This document shows positions 1 through 8,813 of a DNA stretch of 60,390 nt, one piece after another; position 1 is the stretch's first letter; each line of letters begins with the position of its first letter. The DNA comes from Gammaproteobacteria bacterium. Its GTDB lineage: Bacteria; Pseudomonadota; Gammaproteobacteria; DRLM01. The position numbers were made by a program, and so were the translations under genes. Under the pieces are notes generated by a model. It was not told the origin of the DNA. It did not search any database and saw only the letters and a program-made list of their open reading frames with translations. Location of the stretch: NCBI GenBank assembly GCA_023266095.1, contig JAHFRV010000005.1, positions 1 through 60,390 on the forward strand, read 5' to 3'.

Positions 1-111
1 CATGAAGACCGGTTCCTGTTGGTAGGGTGTGGGTTTGGCGATTTGCAGCCTACCATGGTTCCGGTCTCTTCTAACTTGTAATTCAACCCCTTGCGCTTAA
101 GTAAGTGCCAT

Positions 112-210
112 TCCCCTCAGTCCCCCTTTTGCAAAGGGGGAAGACAAGCAGTGCAGCGGTTATCCCGCTAGGTTTTGTCCCCCCTTTGAAAAAGGGGGGC
201 TAGGGGGGAT
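112..210. repeat. G/C-run palindromic intergenic repeat
   Basis: Two hairpin-forming blocks lie next to each other: 121-141 (five C, TTTTGCAAA, five G) and 179-199 (six C, TTTGAAAAA, six G). The outer ends also look like inverted versions of each other (CCCCTCAGTCCCCC on the left, GGGGGGCTAGGGGGGA on the right). It sits directly after the stop of the restriction gene. A short fragment of the same type (AGGGGGGATTT) recurs near 3184-3194. This resembles REP/MITE-like intergenic repeats; it could also act as a transcription stop for the gene upstream. Positions 1-111 hold no gene I can support. Confidence 0.6.
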
Positions 211-2991
211 TTACGCCACCAACACTTCATTCAATTCATCCAGCAGCGCATCCATGCGCCCGCCGAACAACTGGTCCATCTTGCCCAGCCCGCCCTGACC
301 GTCGAACGGGGCCATTTCCAGATCGTCGCGCTCCATGTGGATGGAGACGGCGACGTGGTCGCGGATCATGCGCAGCCAGTTCATTTGTTCTTCGTTGAAT
401 TTTTCGCCGCCGCCGCTGTGGTGTTTGAGCACCCAGTTCTGGAAGTTGCGGCGCACCAGCGCGTCGTAGTTGGTCAATGTTTCATCCAGCCCGCACACGC
501 GGCGGATCAGTGCGACCAGCGCGGTGAGTTCGTTGATGGGCTGGCCTTTGTAGTTGTCGAGCTGGGCATAAGCTTGCCACACGCGCACCGGGGCGAGCTT
601 GGGCTTGTCGGTTTTGAGCTTATCCAGCACCTGGCGAATCATCGCGTAGGTGACTTCTCTTCTTCGTTGCGGCTGATCGAAGAAGATGGCGAGCGCGGTG
701 ATCTGGTCGCGGTTGGCTTTGAGGTAGCCGGCGAATTCGTCGGTCAGCGCCTGCGCGTTGTGACCGGCTTCCTTGTCCCACTCGGCGCGCAGCACGCTGT
801 CGAGGTTGTCGTGGTCGAGAGTCTGTTCCTTGTCGCGGCGGATGCTGTCGATGAGTGCTATCAGGTCGCCGGTCAATACGCTGGCGGCTTCACCCACGAG
901 TTGCTGTTGCGCCTGTTCGCGCAGTGTGTCGCCGGGGTCGGTACCTATCGGTTGCCCGGCGAGTTGCAGGGCGCGCGCTTCGATGTTATCAGCATCAATC
1001 GCGCCGAACAGCTTGGCGACGAGTTGGTTGAGTTCCAGCCCGCCCGCTGCTTCGCGAATGCGGCGCTGGTCATCGGCATCGAGTTGCTTGTTGAGCCGCG
1101 CCAGCCGTCCAGCCAGCGAGCTCACGGTGTCTTCGTCGGTCGCGCCCATCATCACGCCCATGGCCAAATCTTTCAGCGGCACGGTGGGTTTGGTAATGAG
1201 CGGCTGGCTGGCGGTTTTCAATGACCGGGTAACGCCGATGGCATCCACGATCACATAATGCGTCTTGGCGCTGACGGCGGAGGGCGTGACTTTTTTCAGG
1301 TCGTCCATATCCAGCGTGCGTGTGCCGCGTCCCTTCATTTGCTCGAAGTAATTACGGCTTTTCACGTCGCGCATGAACAGCAGGCATTCCAGCGGCTTGA
1401 CGTCGGTGCCGGTGGCGATCATGTCCACGGTGACGGCGATGCGCGGATAGTAGTCGTTGCGGAACTGCGCCAGCACCGACTTGGGGTCTTCATCGCATTT
1501 GTAGGTGAGCTTCTTGCAGAAGGCGTTGCCTTCGCCGAAGTCCTCGCGCACGGTCTGGATGATGTCGTCGGCATGGCTGTCGGTCTTGGCGAAAATCAAT
1601 GTCTTCGGCACTTCCCGGCGGCCCGGAAACATCTCCGGCAGCTTGTCGCGGAAGGCGCGGATGATGGTGCGAATTTGATCGGGATTCACCACGCTGCGGT
1701 CAAGCTGGGTGGCGGAGTAGGCTTCGTCCTCGTCCTGTTGTTCCCAGCGCTTCTTGCGGGTGAGTTTCTCGCGGCGTTCCACTTGCTGCTGTGCGCTGAT
1801 CTGTGCGCCCTGTTTAGTGATCTGCGTTTCGATCACATAAACCTCATTGCCGACGTTCACGCCATCGGCCACAGCTTTTTCGTGGCTGTAGTCGCTGACG
1901 ACATTCTTTTTGAAGAAGCCGTAGGTGCGATTGTCCGGCGTGGCGGTGAGGCCGATCAGGCTGGCGTCGAAGTAGTCCAGCACTTGCAGCCACAGGTTGT
2001 AAATGGAGCGGTGGCATTCGTCGATGAAGATGAAGTCGAAAAACTCCGGCGGGACTTTTTCGTTGTAGGCTACCGGCACTGGTTCTTTGGGGGCTATCCA
2101 TTCGGCGGGATTGATGTCTTCGGCGGACTCGTCCAGCTCTTTGTCCTTGAGAATGGAATACAACCTCTGGATGGTGCTGATGCAGACCTGGCTATCCTTG
2201 GCGACGAATGACGACTTGAGCCGCTGCACGTTATACAGCTCGGTGAACTTGCGGTTGTCGTCGAGCGGCACATACGACATCATTTCCTGCTCGGCCTGCT
2301 CGCCCAGATTTTTGGTGTCCACCAAAAACAGGATGCGCTTGCCTTCCGCATGTTTGAGAAGGCGATACATAGAAGTGATGGCGGTGTAGGTCTTGCCTGC
2401 GCCGGTCGCCATCTGGATCAGCGCACGCGGGCGGTCGGCCTTGAACGATGCTTCCAGATTGGTGATGGCGGTTTCCTGGCAGTCGCGCAGGCGTAACTCT
2501 TTGGCAGGCAGGTGGCTCGGATTCAGCGGCGGGATGTGGTGCAAACGCTCGCGCAGCGATGCACTTTGCGAGAACCATTCTTTCAGGGTTTCGGGACGGT
2601 GAAAATTGAACACCTCGTGCGAACGCGGCTTGGGATCGCGCCCATCGGTGAAGCGGGTGATGATGCCGGTGCTTTCGTACAGGAAGGGCAGCGACTCTTT
2701 GTTGTTGATCCACTTCAGCTTGGCAGCTGCATAACCTTCGGTCTGCGGTTCGTGCGCGGTGAGGCGCTGACCTTCTTCCTCGCGCTTGGCTTCGATTACG
2801 CCCACCGCTTTTTTATCTACAAACAGCACATAGTCGGCGGGGCCGATATCGGTCTGATATTCGCGCACTGCCTGTCCTAATCCGGCATTGAGGTCGATCT
2901 TTTTGGCGTACTGAACCGTCCATCCCGCCTGCTTGAGCAGCGCGTCGATCCGGTCGCGAGCTTTTTGTTCGGGATTCTGATTTTCAGTCAT
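211..2991 (-). CDS. hsdR: Type I restriction enzyme, R (motor/nuclease) subunit, EcoEI-like
   Basis: ATP-dependent translocase and nuclease subunit of a type I restriction system, 926 residues from the ATG at 2991 (a TTG lies two codons further upstream). The N-terminal HsdR nuclease domain shows a PD-ExK-like pattern with PADY near residue 53 and EAK at 69-71. The SF2 helicase core has Walker A ATGAGKT at about 197-203, DECH at 326-329 and TATP at 351-354. The C-terminal third matches the EcoEI-type R subunit C-terminal domain. No methylase (HsdM) or specificity (HsdS) gene is visible upstream to 3.4 kb; they would have to lie left of the window, downstream in the same direction. The family is clear; partners are unknown. 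Confidence 0.9.
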   Translation of the reverse strand: MTENQNPEQKARDRIDALLKQAGWTVQYAKKIDLNAGLGQAVREYQTDIGPADYVLFVDKKAVGVIEAKREEEGQRLTAHEPQTEGYAAAKLKWINNKESLPFLYESTGIITRFTDGRDPKPRSHEVFNFHRPETLKEWFSQSASLRERLHHIPPLNPSHLPAKELRLRDCQETAITNLEASFKADRPRALIQMATGAGKTYTAITSMYRLLKHAEGKRILFLVDTKNLGEQAEQEMMSYVPLDDNRKFTELYNVQRLKSSFVAKDSQVCISTIQRLYSILKDKELDESAEDINPAEWIAPKEPVPVAYNEKVPPEFFDFIFIDECHRSIYNLWLQVLDYFDASLIGLTATPDNRTYGFFKKNVVSDYSHEKAVADGVNVGNEVYVIETQITKQGAQISAQQQVERREKLTRKKRWEQQDEDEAYSATQLDRSVVNPDQIRTIIRAFRDKLPEMFPGRREVPKTLIFAKTDSHADDIIQTVREDFGEGNAFCKKLTYKCDEDPKSVLAQFRNDYYPRIAVTVDMIATGTDVKPLECLLFMRDVKSRNYFEQMKGRGTRTLDMDDLKKVTPSAVSAKTHYVIVDAIGVTRSLKTASQPLITKPTVPLKDLAMGVMMGATDEDTVSSLAGRLARLNKQLDADDQRRIREAAGGLELNQLVAKLFGAIDADNIEARALQLAGQPIGTDPGDTLREQAQQQLVGEAASVLTGDLIALIDSIRRDKEQTLDHDNLDSVLRAEWDKEAGHNAQALTDEFAGYLKANRDQITALAIFFDQPQRRREVTYAMIRQVLDKLKTDKPKLAPVRVWQAYAQLDNYKGQPINELTALVALIRRVCGLDETLTNYDALVRRNFQNWVLKHHSGGGEKFNEEQMNWLRMIRDHVAVSIHMERDDLEMAPFDGQGGLGKMDQLFGGRMDALLDELNEVLVA

Positions 2992-3333
2992 TACCAATCA
3001 CGCGACTTAAAAACAATTTACGCACATGCGGAATCGTTGATCAGCCACCGACCTATTGTTCTTATGGGACATTCCATCGAGCGTCCAAGTAGCTATGTAG
3101 ATGGTAAGTTAAACCGAAAAAACGCTTTCCTGTACAGCTTTTTTTATTAATGTCCAAATCGGCTACGGCAGACTATCCGATCAGGGGGGATTTGGTGGTC
3201 ACCCCCTATGGTCCCTTGGGCGTATGACTGCCGCGCGTCGCTCGGCGGCTGCAAAGGAATTTATGGATGGGTGCTGGACTGGTTAACTTGCTGGTGTAGG
3301 AAGAACCGGCGTAGTGCCAGAAAGAGGGGGTAA
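2992..3333. other. Intergenic region without recognised gene
   Basis: About 340 bases between the restriction gene and tRNA-Met. It is more AT-rich in its left half (around 3000-3150) and carries a fragment of the G-run repeat near 3184. No convincing ORF, RNA or terminator is seen. The composition change suggests the restriction gene arrived by transfer next to the tRNA, but no flanking duplication of the tRNA 3' end was found. Confidence 0.4.
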
Positions 3334-3410
3334 TGGTGGCTACGGGTGGACTCGAACCACCGACCTCAGCATTATGAGTGCCGCGCTCTAACCAGCTGAG
3401 CTACGTAGCC
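3334..3410 (-). tRNA. tRNA-Met (CAT), elongator type
   Basis: The complement folds as a tRNA of 77 nt including encoded CCA: the acceptor GGCTACG pairs with CGTAGCC, the D-arm is AGCTCAGCTGGTTAGAGC, the anticodon loop is CTCATAA with anticodon CAT, and the T-arm contains GGTTCGAGTCC. It closely resembles the elongator tRNA-Met of Escherichia coli (metT), and its 5' G pairs as in elongators. It lies 96 nt downstream of ychF on the same strand. Confidence 0.95.
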
Positions 3411-3506
3411 GAATTGACTTGCGAGAAAAATCAGCCGTACAACGAAAAAAGCTGGCGCATTATAACGTCATTTTTCGCTCTTTTCACTGGCCGGTTGGTT
3501 TTCCGG

Positions 3507-4598
3507 TTAAACATTGAAGCGGAAGTGGATGACGTCGCCGTCCTGCACGATGTAGTCCTTGCCTTCCAGGCGCCATTTGCCGGCCTCTTTGGCCTTTTGT
3601 TCGCCGCCGCAGGCGATGAAGTCGGCGTAGCCGATCACTTCGGCGCGGATGAAGCCGCGTTCAAAATCGGTGTGGATGACGCCGGCGGCCTGCGGTGCGG
3701 TGGCACCCACCGCCACGGTCCAGGCCCGCACTTCTTTTTCACCGGCGGTGAAGTAGGTTTGCAGGCCGAGCAGGCTGTAGCCGGCGCGGATCACCCGGTT
3801 GAGACCCGGTTCATCGAGTCCGAGGTCGCGAAGAAACTCGCCTTTGTCGGCGTCGCTGAGTTCGGCGATCTCCGCTTCGATGGCGGCGCACACCGGCACC
3901 ACTTGCGCGCCTTCCCGCACCGCCAGTTCGCGCACTTTGTCGAGATAGGGGTTGTTGATGAAGCCGTCTTCCGCCACGTTGGCGATGTACATGGTCGGCT
4001 TCATGGTGAGCAGGGTGAGTTCGCGCAGACTGCGGCGCTCGTCTTCGTCCATCTCCAAGGTGCGCACCGGTTGGCTTTGATCGAGATGGGCGCGCGCCCG
4101 TTCCAATAACGCCGTCAGCAGTTGCGCGTCTTTGTTGCCGGTCTTGGCCACTTTGGCCGCACGGTGCGCGGCCTTTTCCACGGTGTCCAGATCCGCCAGC
4201 GCCAGCTCGGTGTTGATTACTTCGATGTCGCTGAGCGGGTCCACCTTGCCGGCGACGTGCACGATGTCGCCGCTGTCGAAACAGCGCACCACGTGAGCAA
4301 TCGCGTTGGTCTCGCGGATGTGGGCGAGAAACTTATTGCCCAGACCTTCACCCTTGGAGGCGCCCGCCACCAGCCCGGCGATGTCGACGAATTCCATGGT
4401 GGTAGGGATGGTGCGTTGCGGTTTGACGATCTTGGCCAGTTCGTCGAGGCGCGGATCGGGCATGGGCACGATGCCGACGTTGGGTTCGATGGTGCAGAAC
4501 GGATAATTCGCCGCCTCGATGCCGGCCTGTGTCAGCGCGTTGAAGAGGGTGGACTTGCCCACATTGGGCAGGCCGACGATGCCGCATTTGAAACCCAT
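3507..4598 (-). CDS. ychF: Redox-regulated ATPase YchF (OLA1 family)
   Basis: P-loop protein of the Obg/OLA1 group that binds ATP rather than GTP and associates with ribosomes. It has 363 residues, the usual length. Seen motifs: G1 GLPNVGKST near residue 9, switch/G3 [20 protein letters not shown], the ATP-type NVAE in place of NKxD (in YIANVAEDG), and a C-terminal TGS domain beginning [14 protein letters not shown]. It follows pth, as in many gammaproteobacteria, with a 105 nt gap that may hold its own promoter. Confidence 0.97.
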   Translation of the reverse strand: MGFKCGIVGLPNVGKSTLFNALTQAGIEAANYPFCTIEPNVGIVPMPDPRLDELAKIVKPQRTIPTTMEFVDIAGLVAGASKGEGLGNKFLAHIRETNAIAHVVRCFDSGDIVHVAGKVDPLSDIEVINTELALADLDTVEKAAHRAAKVAKTGNKDAQLLTALLERARAHLDQSQPVRTLEMDEDERRSLRELTLLTMKPTMYIANVAEDGFINNPYLDKVRELAVREGAQVVPVCAAIEAEIAELSDADKGEFLRDLGLDEPGLNRVIRAGYSLLGLQTYFTAGEKEVRAWTVAVGATAPQAAGVIHTDFERGFIRAEVIGYADFIACGGEQKAKEAGKWRLEGKDYIVQDGDVIHFRFNV

Positions 4599-4703
4599 AA
4601 ATTCGATCCACTTAAAATGTAGCAGTCAGGTTCAAGTATCGCATGTCTGATTGATTTAACCAGCGGCTACATTATTGCTGGCTCACTCTCGCGAACGTAT
4701 CGG

Positions 4704-5270
4704 CTATTTGCCGCTATGCAGTTTGTGCATCGCCCCTTGCAGGTCGCCCGCCGCCACAGCTGGCATCACATCCAAGGCGCGGGCTACGGCGGATTCGATC
4801 AACACCCGGTCTTCCTGCGACGGTTTACCCAGCACGTAATCCGTCACCAAATCCTTGTGGCCGGGATGGCCGATGCCCAACCGCAAACGCCAGAAGTCGC
4901 TGCCCACGTCCGCGATCAAACTGCGTAGGCCGTTATGCCCGCCGTGGCCGCCGCCCTGTTTGAGCCGTGCGGTGCCGGGGGGCAGGTCCAATTCATCGTG
5001 AACCACCAACATCCGCGCCGCGGGAATTTTATAAAAACCCGCGAGCGCGGCCACCGCCTGGCCGCTGCGATTCATGAAAGTGCCGGGCTTGATCAGCCAA
5101 ACACCGTCCAGCTCCGCCACCTCGCCGTGATAACGGGCCACGCTTTTAAACGTGACGCCCCGCTGCGCGGCCAAGGCCTCCAGAAACCAGAACCCGGCGT
5201 TGTGGCGGGTGGCTTGATAGCGGGCACCCGGATTGCCCAAGCCCACGATCAAACTCACGCCCTCCGCCAA
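4704..5270 (-). CDS. pth: Peptidyl-tRNA hydrolase
   Basis: Cleaves peptidyl-tRNA released by premature translation stop, recycling tRNA in the cytoplasm. 188 residues, normal length. Motifs: IVGLGNPG at the N terminus, catalytic His in [17 protein letters not shown], and [11 protein letters not shown]. The start is a TTG at 5270, chosen because GAGGAG lies 7 nt upstream; a GTG four codons later (5258) is the alternative. It lies 47 nt after rplY, so the two are probably cotranscribed. Confidence 0.96.
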   Translation of the reverse strand: MAEGVSLIVGLGNPGARYQATRHNAGFWFLEALAAQRGVTFKSVARYHGEVAELDGVWLIKPGTFMNRSGQAVAALAGFYKIPAARMLVVHDELDLPPGTARLKQGGGHGGHNGLRSLIADVGSDFWRLRLGIGHPGHKDLVTDYVLGKPSQEDRVLIESAVARALDVMPAVAAGDLQGAMHKLHSGK

Positions 5271-5317
5271 CGCCGGGCTCCTCGTTGTTATGTTGCGTTA
5301 AAGGCCGGAGACCGGCC

Positions 5318-5968
5318 TTATTCGCCGGCCTTGCCCGCTTCAGGCTGAGCCGCTTCAGCAGCCGGCGCTTCTTCCGCTTCCACCGCGGCACGCGGCAAGA
5401 CGATGGCCACCACCGGCAGATCGTGCTCCGAACCGGTTTCCAGGCCGGGGATTTCGACACCGGCGGGCAAGGTGAGGTCGGATAAGTGCAGCGACTCGCC
5501 CACGTTCAGCGGCGAGACGTCGACCTCGACGTACTCGGGCAGATCCTTGGCCAGGCAGTAGACGTCGATGCTGTTCATTAAGTGATTGACGATGCCGCCG
5601 CGCAGCTTGACGCCGGGGGCGATGTCTTCGCCCTTGAAGTGCAGGGGCACGTGCATGTGGATCTTGTCGGTTTCGTTCACCCGTTGCAGATCCATGTGCA
5701 TGATGATGGGCTTGTAGGGATGACGGTGCAAATCCTTCAATACCGCCTTCTCCGGCTTGCCGTCGACGTGGATGGTGAGGATGTGGGAATAAAAGGCCTC
5801 GTTCTCCAGGCTCTTCGCCACGTCTTTGTGGATGAAGGTGAGCGCGGTGGGACCGGTCCCGCCGCCGTACATGATGCCCGGCACTTTGTTTTCGCGACGG
5901 AGGCGGCGGCTCGCACCTTTCCCCATATCCGTGCGCGATTCTGCGTTCAATTCGAAATTGGTACTCAT
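5318..5968 (-). CDS. rplY: 50S ribosomal protein L25 (long CTC form)
   Basis: 5S rRNA-binding ribosomal protein. It has 216 residues, the long form with an N-terminal L25 domain (LNAESRTDMGKGASRRLRR, then PGIMYGG) and a C-terminal beta domain followed by a low-complexity Ala/Glu tail. ATG at 5968 has GGAG about 11 nt upstream. A terminator-like hairpin with a T-tract lies immediately upstream of the ribosome binding site (listed separately). Confidence 0.96.
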   Translation of the reverse strand: MSTNFELNAESRTDMGKGASRRLRRENKVPGIMYGGGTGPTALTFIHKDVAKSLENEAFYSHILTIHVDGKPEKAVLKDLHRHPYKPIIMHMDLQRVNETDKIHMHVPLHFKGEDIAPGVKLRGGIVNHLMNSIDVYCLAKDLPEYVEVDVSPLNVGESLHLSDLTLPAGVEIPGLETGSEHDLPVVAIVLPRAAVEAEEAPAAEAAQPEAGKAGE

Positions 5969-5982
5969 GATTGTGACTCTCC

Positions 5983-6007
5983 AAAAATAAAGCCGCCCTC
6001 GGGCAGC
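5983..6007 (-). terminator. Hairpin plus T-tract in the rplY leader
   Basis: Reading the minus strand: stem GCTGCC / GGCGGC with loop CGAG, then TTTATTTTT. The T-tract ends right at the GGAGAG ribosome binding site of rplY (5977-5982). It may terminate prs transcription or act as an attenuator of rplY. The form is seen in sequence; the function is inferred. Confidence 0.55.
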
Positions 6008-6013
6008 ATAAGC

Positions 6014-6037
6014 CGTCCCCGCCTTAAGGCGGGGACG
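6014..6037. repeat. Perfect 24-nt palindrome between prs and rplY
   Basis: CGTCCCCGCC TTAA GGCGGGGACG is a perfect inverted repeat only 7 nt from the terminator-like hairpin of the rplY leader. Both hairpins together fill the 114 nt gap between the two genes. No T-tract follows this one directly. Confidence 0.6.
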
Positions 6038-6082
6038 GGTTTCCAGCGGGCGGCGCGCGACCTCGCCGCCTGCCGAATTCGT

Positions 6083-7036
6083 TTAATCCATGAACAAGGT
6101 GCTTACCGATTCTTCCGTACTGATGCGGCGCATGGTCTCGGCCAGCATGGCCGCCACACTCAACTGGCGGATGCGGGTGCAGGCTTTGGCCTCCGCCCGC
6201 AGCGGGATGGTGTCGGTCACCACCAGCTCGTCGAGCATGGAGCTTTCGATATTCTTTATCGCCGCGCCCGACAACACCGGGTGCGTGCAATAGGCCACCA
6301 CTTTGGCCGCGCCGCGCTCTTTCAACGCCCGCGCCGCCTCGCACAAGGTGCCGGCGGTATCGACCAGGTCATCCACCAGCACGCAGGTGCGGCCTTCCAC
6401 CTCGCCGATGATGTGCATGACCTTGGCCTCGTTGGGTCGCGGCCGGCGTTTGTCGATGATGGCGAGGTCGGCGTCGCCCAGTCGCTTGGCCAGCGCCCGT
6501 GCCCGCACCACACCACCCACATCGGGCGAGACCACGATCTGATCCGGGTATTTCTGCCGCCAGATGTCGCCCAGCAAGATCGGCGAAGCGTAGACATTGT
6601 CCACCGGCATGTCGAAAAAACCCTGAATCTGATCGGAGTGCAGGTCCACGGTCAGCACTCGGTGGGCGCCCACACTGCTGATCATATTGGCCACCACCTT
6701 GGCGGAAATGGCCACCCGCGCCGAACGCGGCCGCCGGTCCTGGCGGGAATAACCGAAATACGGGATCACCGCGGTGACCCGCGCGGCGGAGGAGCGGCGC
6801 ACCGCGTCCACCATCACCAGCAATTCCATGATGTGATCATTGGTAGGTTGGCAAGTGGGCTGGACGATGAAGACGTCCTTGCCGCGGACATTCTCCATGA
6901 TTTCCACCATGATCTCGCCGTCGCTGAAGCGGCCGACGATGGCCTTGCCCAGCGGCAGGTTCAGATAATTGACCATGTCTTCCGCCAACTGCCGGTTGGC
7001 GTTTCCACTGAAGACCAGCATCGAGTTATACGGCAC
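6083..7036 (-). CDS. prs: Ribose-phosphate pyrophosphokinase
   Basis: Makes PRPP from ribose 5-phosphate and ATP for nucleotide, histidine and tryptophan synthesis. I place the start at GTG 7036 (317 residues): GAGGGG lies 5 nt upstream and the protein then begins [13 protein letters not shown], the normal family N terminus. The frame is open to an ATG at 7099, which would add 21 residues. Motifs: [25 protein letters not shown], and the PRPP-binding [13 protein letters not shown]. It is downstream of ispE and tRNA-Gln, the usual arrangement. Confidence 0.96.
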   Translation of the reverse strand: MPYNSMLVFSGNANRQLAEDMVNYLNLPLGKAIVGRFSDGEIMVEIMENVRGKDVFIVQPTCQPTNDHIMELLVMVDAVRRSSAARVTAVIPYFGYSRQDRRPRSARVAISAKVVANMISSVGAHRVLTVDLHSDQIQGFFDMPVDNVYASPILLGDIWRQKYPDQIVVSPDVGGVVRARALAKRLGDADLAIIDKRRPRPNEAKVMHIIGEVEGRTCVLVDDLVDTAGTLCEAARALKERGAAKVVAYCTHPVLSGAAIKNIESSMLDELVVTDTIPLRAEAKACTRIRQLSVAAMLAETMRRISTEESVSTLFMD

Positions 7037-7174
7037 GTCGACCCCTCTTTCTACGCCCGCGGCCAATGCCGACTCGACTGAACCCGTTGCAATACTCATC
7101 TGGCATCAAAGCACCCCCTATTTTTAAAAGGGGACGTACAAGATGGCCCTTGGCTTTCACTCACATCAAATAAA

Positions 7175-7249
7175 TGGCTGGGGTGCCAGGATTCGAACCT
7201 GGGGATGCTGGAATCAAAATCCAGTGCCTTACCGCTTGGCGACACCCCA
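7175..7249 (-). tRNA. tRNA-Gln (TTG)
   Basis: The complement gives a 75 nt tRNA with encoded CCA: acceptor TGGGGTG pairing with CACCCCA, D-arm GCCAAGCGGTAAGGC, anticodon arm CTGGATTTTGATTCCAG (anticodon TTG) and T-arm with GGTTCGAATCC. It lies between ispE and prs, a conserved gammaproteobacterial position. Presence of gatC and gatA elsewhere in the window is consistent with amidotransferase use, but does not show whether this tRNA is charged directly. Confidence 0.95.
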
Positions 7250-7303
7250 ACAAACACATTCACGTCCAACGTGACACGCGGCCGCCATAATAACGGCGCC
7301 GCT

Positions 7304-8179
7304 TCAATCTTCGGGCGCCCATACTTCGTTACGCAACACGTCGTGTAGCGGTGAGCGGTTGCGGCCTTTCGCCGCGAAGGCCCGCCACGCGGCCGGCGCT
7401 AAACCGGCGATGCGACGGGCCGCCGCCTCGTCCACGCAGGGCGCGAAGACCGCCGCGCCCGTGCCGCTCATCCTGGCCGGCGCATGCTCATTCAACCAGT
7501 CCAGCGCCTCGCCGACCTCCGGATAACGGCGCCGCACTACGGCTTCGCACAGGTTGGATCCGGACCCGGAAAGAAAGGCGGCTATTGTGAGGGGAGGGGC
7601 GTTTCGTGTCAATTCGGGCGCCCCAAATATTTCCGCGGTGGATACATGGCAAGGCGGTACCAGCACTACATACCACGGTTCAGGCAGCTTGACCGGGGTC
7701 AGCCGTTCCCCCACCCCCTCGGCCCAGGCCGCGCGGCCGCGCACGAACACCGGCACATCGGCGCCCAAGGTCAGCCCCAATTCGGCAAGGCGGTCTTCGG
7801 TATAACCTAAACTCCACAATTGATTCAGCGCCACCAGCACCGTGGCGGCATCGGAACTGCCACCGCCCAAACCGGCACCCATCGGCAAACGTTTCTCCAC
7901 GGCGATGTCGGCGCCGAGGGGCGTCCCCGCCGCAGCTTGCAGGCAACGGGCGGCGCGCACCGTCAAATCCGAGTCTTCCCCCACGCCAGGGAGAGAGGTA
8001 ACGCGGCGGATCAGACCGTCGTTCCGCACGGCGAGATCGATCACATCGCCCAGCTCGATGAACTGAAACACGGTTTGCAGGAGGTGATAACCGTCGGGAC
8101 GGCGCCCGACAATGTGTAAGAACAGATTGAGTTTGGCCGGCGCCGGCCAACGGCTGGTAAGGGTGGTCGCGGGGCTCAA
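7304..8179 (-). CDS. ispE: 4-diphosphocytidyl-2-C-methyl-D-erythritol kinase
   Basis: GHMP kinase of the MEP pathway for isoprenoid precursors. 291 residues. The N terminus WPAPAKLNLFLHIVGRRPDG and the ATP-binding PMGAGLGGGSSDAATV are diagnostic. The start is TTG at 8179, overlapping the TGA of lolB (TTGA), so translation is probably coupled. No ATG lies before the conserved N terminus. Confidence 0.96.
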   Translation of the reverse strand: MSPATTLTSRWPAPAKLNLFLHIVGRRPDGYHLLQTVFQFIELGDVIDLAVRNDGLIRRVTSLPGVGEDSDLTVRAARCLQAAAGTPLGADIAVEKRLPMGAGLGGGSSDAATVLVALNQLWSLGYTEDRLAELGLTLGADVPVFVRGRAAWAEGVGERLTPVKLPEPWYVVLVPPCHVSTAEIFGAPELTRNAPPLTIAAFLSGSGSNLCEAVVRRRYPEVGEALDWLNEHAPARMSGTGAAVFAPCVDEAAARRIAGLAPAAWRAFAAKGRNRSPLHDVLRNEVWAPED

Positions 8180-8793
8180 GACAAAATCCAGCTGTCGAGT
8201 ATCAGACGCACTTTATATTGGTCGTTGTCCAAAAAAATCTTGGTGGGCAGATCCTGGCCGGCCACCGTCTGGTAACTGTGAAAGGAGATTCGCCAACCGG
8301 ACTGCTCCAACCACGCCAGACGACCTTGGCCATCCAATTCCTGTGTGACGGCTAAAGCCGGGACTGGCAAACCCCGCACCCAGTAACGCAGGCCCGACAC
8401 CGGGACCGGCGTGCCCAAGGCGCGGTTCATCAAACTGTCGGGGTCGGTGGCGCTAAGTCGCTGGCCATCGGCCATGATTAGTTCGACTTGGCGCGGACCG
8501 CCCTGCAATTGCGCCGAGCCCTGCCCCAAAGGGGCGTTGAGCGCGATGCGGAATTCTTCGCCGTCCTGCTGCCAGCGCAGGGAAGCATGCCAACCGGTGT
8601 CCGCGCTTTGGATACCGATACGACCACTCACCACCCAATGATCGAGCCGGGACAGGTCTATCTGCCGCTGCTGCCAGAGCCTGGCCTGTTCTGGAACTGC
8701 GACCGGGGACGGCAGACTGGCGCACGCACTCACCAGCCACGTCATGACGACGAGCAGCCACCCGTTCCGGCGCACGCCGGTTTCGCTATGCAT
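8176..8793 (-). CDS. lolB: Outer-membrane lipoprotein receptor LolB
   Basis: Receives lipoproteins from the chaperone LolA and inserts them into the inner leaflet of the outer membrane. 205 residues. There is a lipoprotein signal with lipobox VSAC (Cys24), followed by the LolB fold with WVVSGRIGIQS and the W-rich beta strands. It overlaps ispE and is preceded 20 nt away by the TPR gene, so the three genes are probably one operon. Confidence 0.92.
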   Translation of the reverse strand: MHSETGVRRNGWLLVVMTWLVSACASLPSPVAVPEQARLWQQRQIDLSRLDHWVVSGRIGIQSADTGWHASLRWQQDGEEFRIALNAPLGQGSAQLQGGPRQVELIMADGQRLSATDPDSLMNRALGTPVPVSGLRYWVRGLPVPALAVTQELDGQGRLAWLEQSGWRISFHSYQTVAGQDLPTKIFLDNDQYKVRLILDSWILS

Positions 8794-8813
8794 GAACCCC
8801 CGCTGCGCTTTAA

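Noticed and set aside
121..199. CRISPR-like repeats
   Set aside because: Only two unequal hairpins of G/C runs with no regular spacer; fits an intergenic palindromic element.
7037..7099. 338-residue form of Prs from ATG 7099
   Set aside because: The GTG at 7036 has a good ribosome binding site and gives the normal family N terminus and length.
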